Notes under the pieces: generated by a model
Told to the model about the DNA's origin: nothing
What the model saw: only the letters and a program-made list of their open reading frames with translations
Databases searched by the model: none
Position numbers and translations under genes: made by a program
Part shown: one piece after another, positions 62,028-64,000 of the stretch
Numbering within the stretch: the stretch's first letter is position 1
How the letters are laid out: each line of letters begins with the position of its first letter
Source: Noviherbaspirillum suwonense
Lineage (GTDB): Bacteria > Pseudomonadota > Gammaproteobacteria > Burkholderiales > Burkholderiaceae_D
Length of the DNA: 64,000 nucleotides
Reading direction: 5' to 3'
NCBI RefSeq assembly: GCF_900182955.1
Contig: NZ_FXUL01000007.1
Coordinates: 1 to 64,000 of the forward strand

Positions 62028-62993
62028 ATGAATTGCATGAAAGTTGCAGTAGCAGCGGTACTCGCCATGGTAGGCGGCGCAGCATTGGCCCAGGACTATC
62101 CGAACAAGCCCATTACTTTGGTCATCGGTTTTCCACCGGGCGGCGGTGCGGACGGCGTGGCACGCCTGATGACCGACAAGATGTCCAAATTGCTCGGACA
62201 GCCCGTCATCATGGACTACCGGCCCGGCGCCGGTACGACGATTGCATCCACTTATGTCAGCCGCGCAGCACCGGACGGCTACACCATATACATGGGTAGT
62301 GCCGGCATCTATGGAGCGGACAAGGTGCTCTACAAGGGCATCAAGTATGAAGCAAAAGATTTTATGCCGATCGCACGGTGGACGCGTTCGCTCATGCTGC
62401 TTGCCGTCAATACAGCAAGTGGTATTAAATCGACCCAGGACCTGATTGCACGTGCCAAGAGCGCGCCGGACAAGGTCAGCTATGCTTCATCTGGCAACGG
62501 GGTTGCACCGCATCTCGCCGGCAGGCTGTTTGAACTGCAAAGCGGCGCGCAAATGATGCATGTGCCGTTCAAGGGTGGCGCGCCCGCCGTGCAGGCGGTT
62601 GGTTCCGGCGATGTCGACATCACGTTTGGGACGCCACCGTCCATTTTGCCAATCGCGCAGACAGGGCGTATCACGCCCATCGCGGTGACTACAGCGCAGC
62701 GCTCACCGCTGTTTCCAAACCTGCAGGCCATCTCGGAAGCAGGACTAAAGGACTACGACTATTCATTCTGGTTCGGCCTGTATGGTCCGGCAGGACTTCC
62801 CAAGGAAATCGTCAACAAATTGTTCGAGGCAAGCATCGAGGCCCTGGGCGACCCAGAGACCAAGGCCAAGCTCGCGCAGTCTGGCAATGAAGCGTTTCCC
62901 TCGACGTCTCCGACCGAATTTGCGCAATGGGCGCAAGCCGAAGGCAAACTATCGAAGGAGCTGACGGAAAAATCCGGGGCAAAGGTCGATTAA
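62028..62993 (+). CDS. Bug/TctC-family periplasmic solute-binding protein
   Basis: A 321-residue secreted binder with a signal peptide (MKVAVAAVLAMVGGAALA). The mature start QDYPNKPITLVIGFPPGGGA is the family's carboxylate-binding loop. AAAGGAGA precedes the ATG. It is the last gene of a GntR-controlled operon with a crotonase and CaiB, so it probably captures the acid that the CaiB protein activates. Confidence 0.93.
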   Translation: MNCMKVAVAAVLAMVGGAALAQDYPNKPITLVIGFPPGGGADGVARLMTDKMSKLLGQPVIMDYRPGAGTTIASTYVSRAAPDGYTIYMGSAGIYGADKVLYKGIKYEAKDFMPIARWTRSLMLLAVNTASGIKSTQDLIARAKSAPDKVSYASSGNGVAPHLAGRLFELQSGAQMMHVPFKGGAPAVQAVGSGDVDITFGTPPSILPIAQTGRITPIAVTTAQRSPLFPNLQAISEAGLKDYDYSFWFGLYGPAGLPKEIVNKLFEASIEALGDPETKAKLAQSGNEAFPSTSPTEFAQWAQAEGKLSKELTEKSGAKVD

Positions 62994-63397
62994 TTTTTTA
63001 TAGGCACGCAATTTTTGATAAGCCGATGCTGGCATTGTCCTTACGACGGAGTGATGCAATATCAGCCAGAGTGAGGCTTCGCGGACGAAGCGGACTGATT
63101 GTCGAGCAGGAGGTAGCGTGCTCTGGATCGTAGCGTCGCCATCGATCAGGAGCACGCGCAAGAGAGTGTTTCCGGAAAATGATAATTAATTACTCTGTTA
63201 AAGCTAATTTTAAATAGGAGCACAGCTAAGCTTTGGGCCTGCACCCGGACGGCCATTACTCAATAAAGAGATAGTGCCGATCCGCAGGCGGCTTTAGACT
63301 GACGGCTGACGGAGCGGCAAGGGACTGTCCCTGAGCAAAAGCAGGCTATCCCCGGCCCGATGCAGGTGACCGCCTTATAAAAAAATGAGCAAAAATC
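62994..63397. other. Intergenic region after the Bug gene
   Basis: About 400 bases without a supportable gene; only short open frames with no family features. No clear terminator was found. It separates two converging transcripts. Confidence 0.55.
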
Positions 63398-63829
63398 CTA
63401 CAAAGGGTGGTCGTTGTTCCAGATATCAGCCACGATGCGCCACTTGCCATCCGTTCCCTGTCGCCAGACCAATATGTCCTTGCCCTGGACTTTTCTTTCT
63501 CCTACGGTGACGACATAGCGACTCATCTCGATGGCCGTTAGACCCAGCATCTGAATTTCGATAGGCGTCTTTTCTATATGAGACAACCCCTGGTTAAACC
63601 GTGCTTGCCAGAATGACTGGATTCCTGCTCGCCCAGCCAGCATAGGAACGTTGGATGGCATAAGCCGGGCGTCCTCGGCATAGACCATGGCAAGCGAAGG
63701 GGAATCTTGCCTGTTGAATGCCTCTTGAAAGGCGGACATTCCCTGTCGCACACCAGCGTCTGACATCTCTATTGACGCGCAACCCGAAAGCGCTAGAAAA
63801 GCTGATGAAAGGATTATTTTATTAAACAT
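63398..63829 (-). CDS. NTF2-like (DUF4440/SgcJ type) lipoprotein
   Basis: A 143-residue secreted protein. The leader ends in a lipobox (ALSGCAS), so it should be membrane-anchored. The rest (AFQEAFNRQDSPSLAMVYAE, DGKWRIVADIWNNDHPL) is an NTF2-like domain resembling DUF4440. The frame is open to 63940, but the ATG at 63829 gives the signal peptide. It is a single gene; the region 63830-64000 holds its promoter and no other gene I can see. Confidence 0.85.
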   Translation of the reverse strand: MFNKIILSSAFLALSGCASIEMSDAGVRQGMSAFQEAFNRQDSPSLAMVYAEDARLMPSNVPMLAGRAGIQSFWQARFNQGLSHIEKTPIEIQMLGLTAIEMSRYVVTVGERKVQGKDILVWRQGTDGKWRIVADIWNNDHPL

Positions 63830-64000
63830 GATGAGCGTCTCCTCACGACAATATGACGTTTTGAAAAAGCCCTGGGTATTTTTTAGGATTGAAATAAAGA
63901 TATTCTTTCCTATTTCGTCAGTCCTGATAAATCTCAACACTTCTATGCCGGCTACTTTGCTTAGCCGCGCTGTGCAAAAATCCTTAACGACAGACCGAAC

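Overview
The window looks like chromosome from a high-GC betaproteobacterium of the order Burkholderiales, possibly Oxalobacteraceae. The evidence is five Bug/TctC-type solute-binding domains, a Burkholderiales-type trimeric porin, many LysR regulators and many CaiB/BaiF CoA-transferase operons. I saw no rRNA, tRNA, CRISPR array or phage module. Family calls rest on motifs read by eye; no database search was possible.

Layout. 1-6186: tail of an isochorismatase-family hydrolase, then a TRAP transporter (dctP-dctQ-dctM), a ferredoxin-reductase-like flavoprotein and a CynX-type MFS carrier. 6195-11051: a 32-residue membrane protein, an unrecognised protein, and a large propeller-amidohydrolase lipoprotein. 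11345-16495 (minus): Bug, CaiB, acyl-CoA dehydrogenase, crotonase, LysR in one operon, with a divergent cupin. 17186-19381: a complete IscB RNA-guided nuclease with its omegaRNA and guide, inserted at the start of a DUF4188 gene. 19676-25096: a dehydrogenase, hydrolase, YaiI, DUF2141, DJ-1 and periplasmic Cu/Zn superoxide dismutase. 25715-32841: LysR, two c-di-GMP enzymes, a small HTH-like protein and an outer-membrane barrel. 33143-36287: an amino-acid-oxidase-type flavoprotein and an ECF42 sigma/DGPF pair with a matching promoter. 36625-42056: SDR, LysR, split transketolase and an ACS-family MFS transporter. 42697-52655: porin, an aspartase/PurB-superfamily lyase, and a CitE/CaiB/MaoC trio. 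A LysR separates these from dctA and a PrpF-Bug fusion. 53233-62993: three catabolic loci, each with a regulator and a divergent operon: LysR/Bug/tartrate dehydrogenase, LysR/NTF2/SDR and GntR/crotonase/CaiB/Bug. An enolase relic lies among them. 63398-63829: an NTF2-like lipoprotein.

How it fits together. Most of the window is for finding, importing and activating organic acids. Bug, TRAP, DctA and MFS proteins handle uptake; CaiB enzymes make CoA thioesters; crotonases, MaoC and CitE enzymes hydrate and cleave them. The clearest regulon is at 43.9-52.9 kb. A 39-bp element, 34/39 identical, lies in front of both the MaoC-CaiB-CitE operon and the dctA-prpF operon. I infer that the LysR between them controls breakdown of an unsaturated C5 dicarboxylate (mesaconate, citraconate or itaconate) to acetyl-CoA and pyruvate.

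The most unusual items are the IscB element whose guide includes the likely ribosome-binding site of the gene it interrupts, and the PrpF-type isomerase fused in frame to a Bug domain that has lost its signal peptide.
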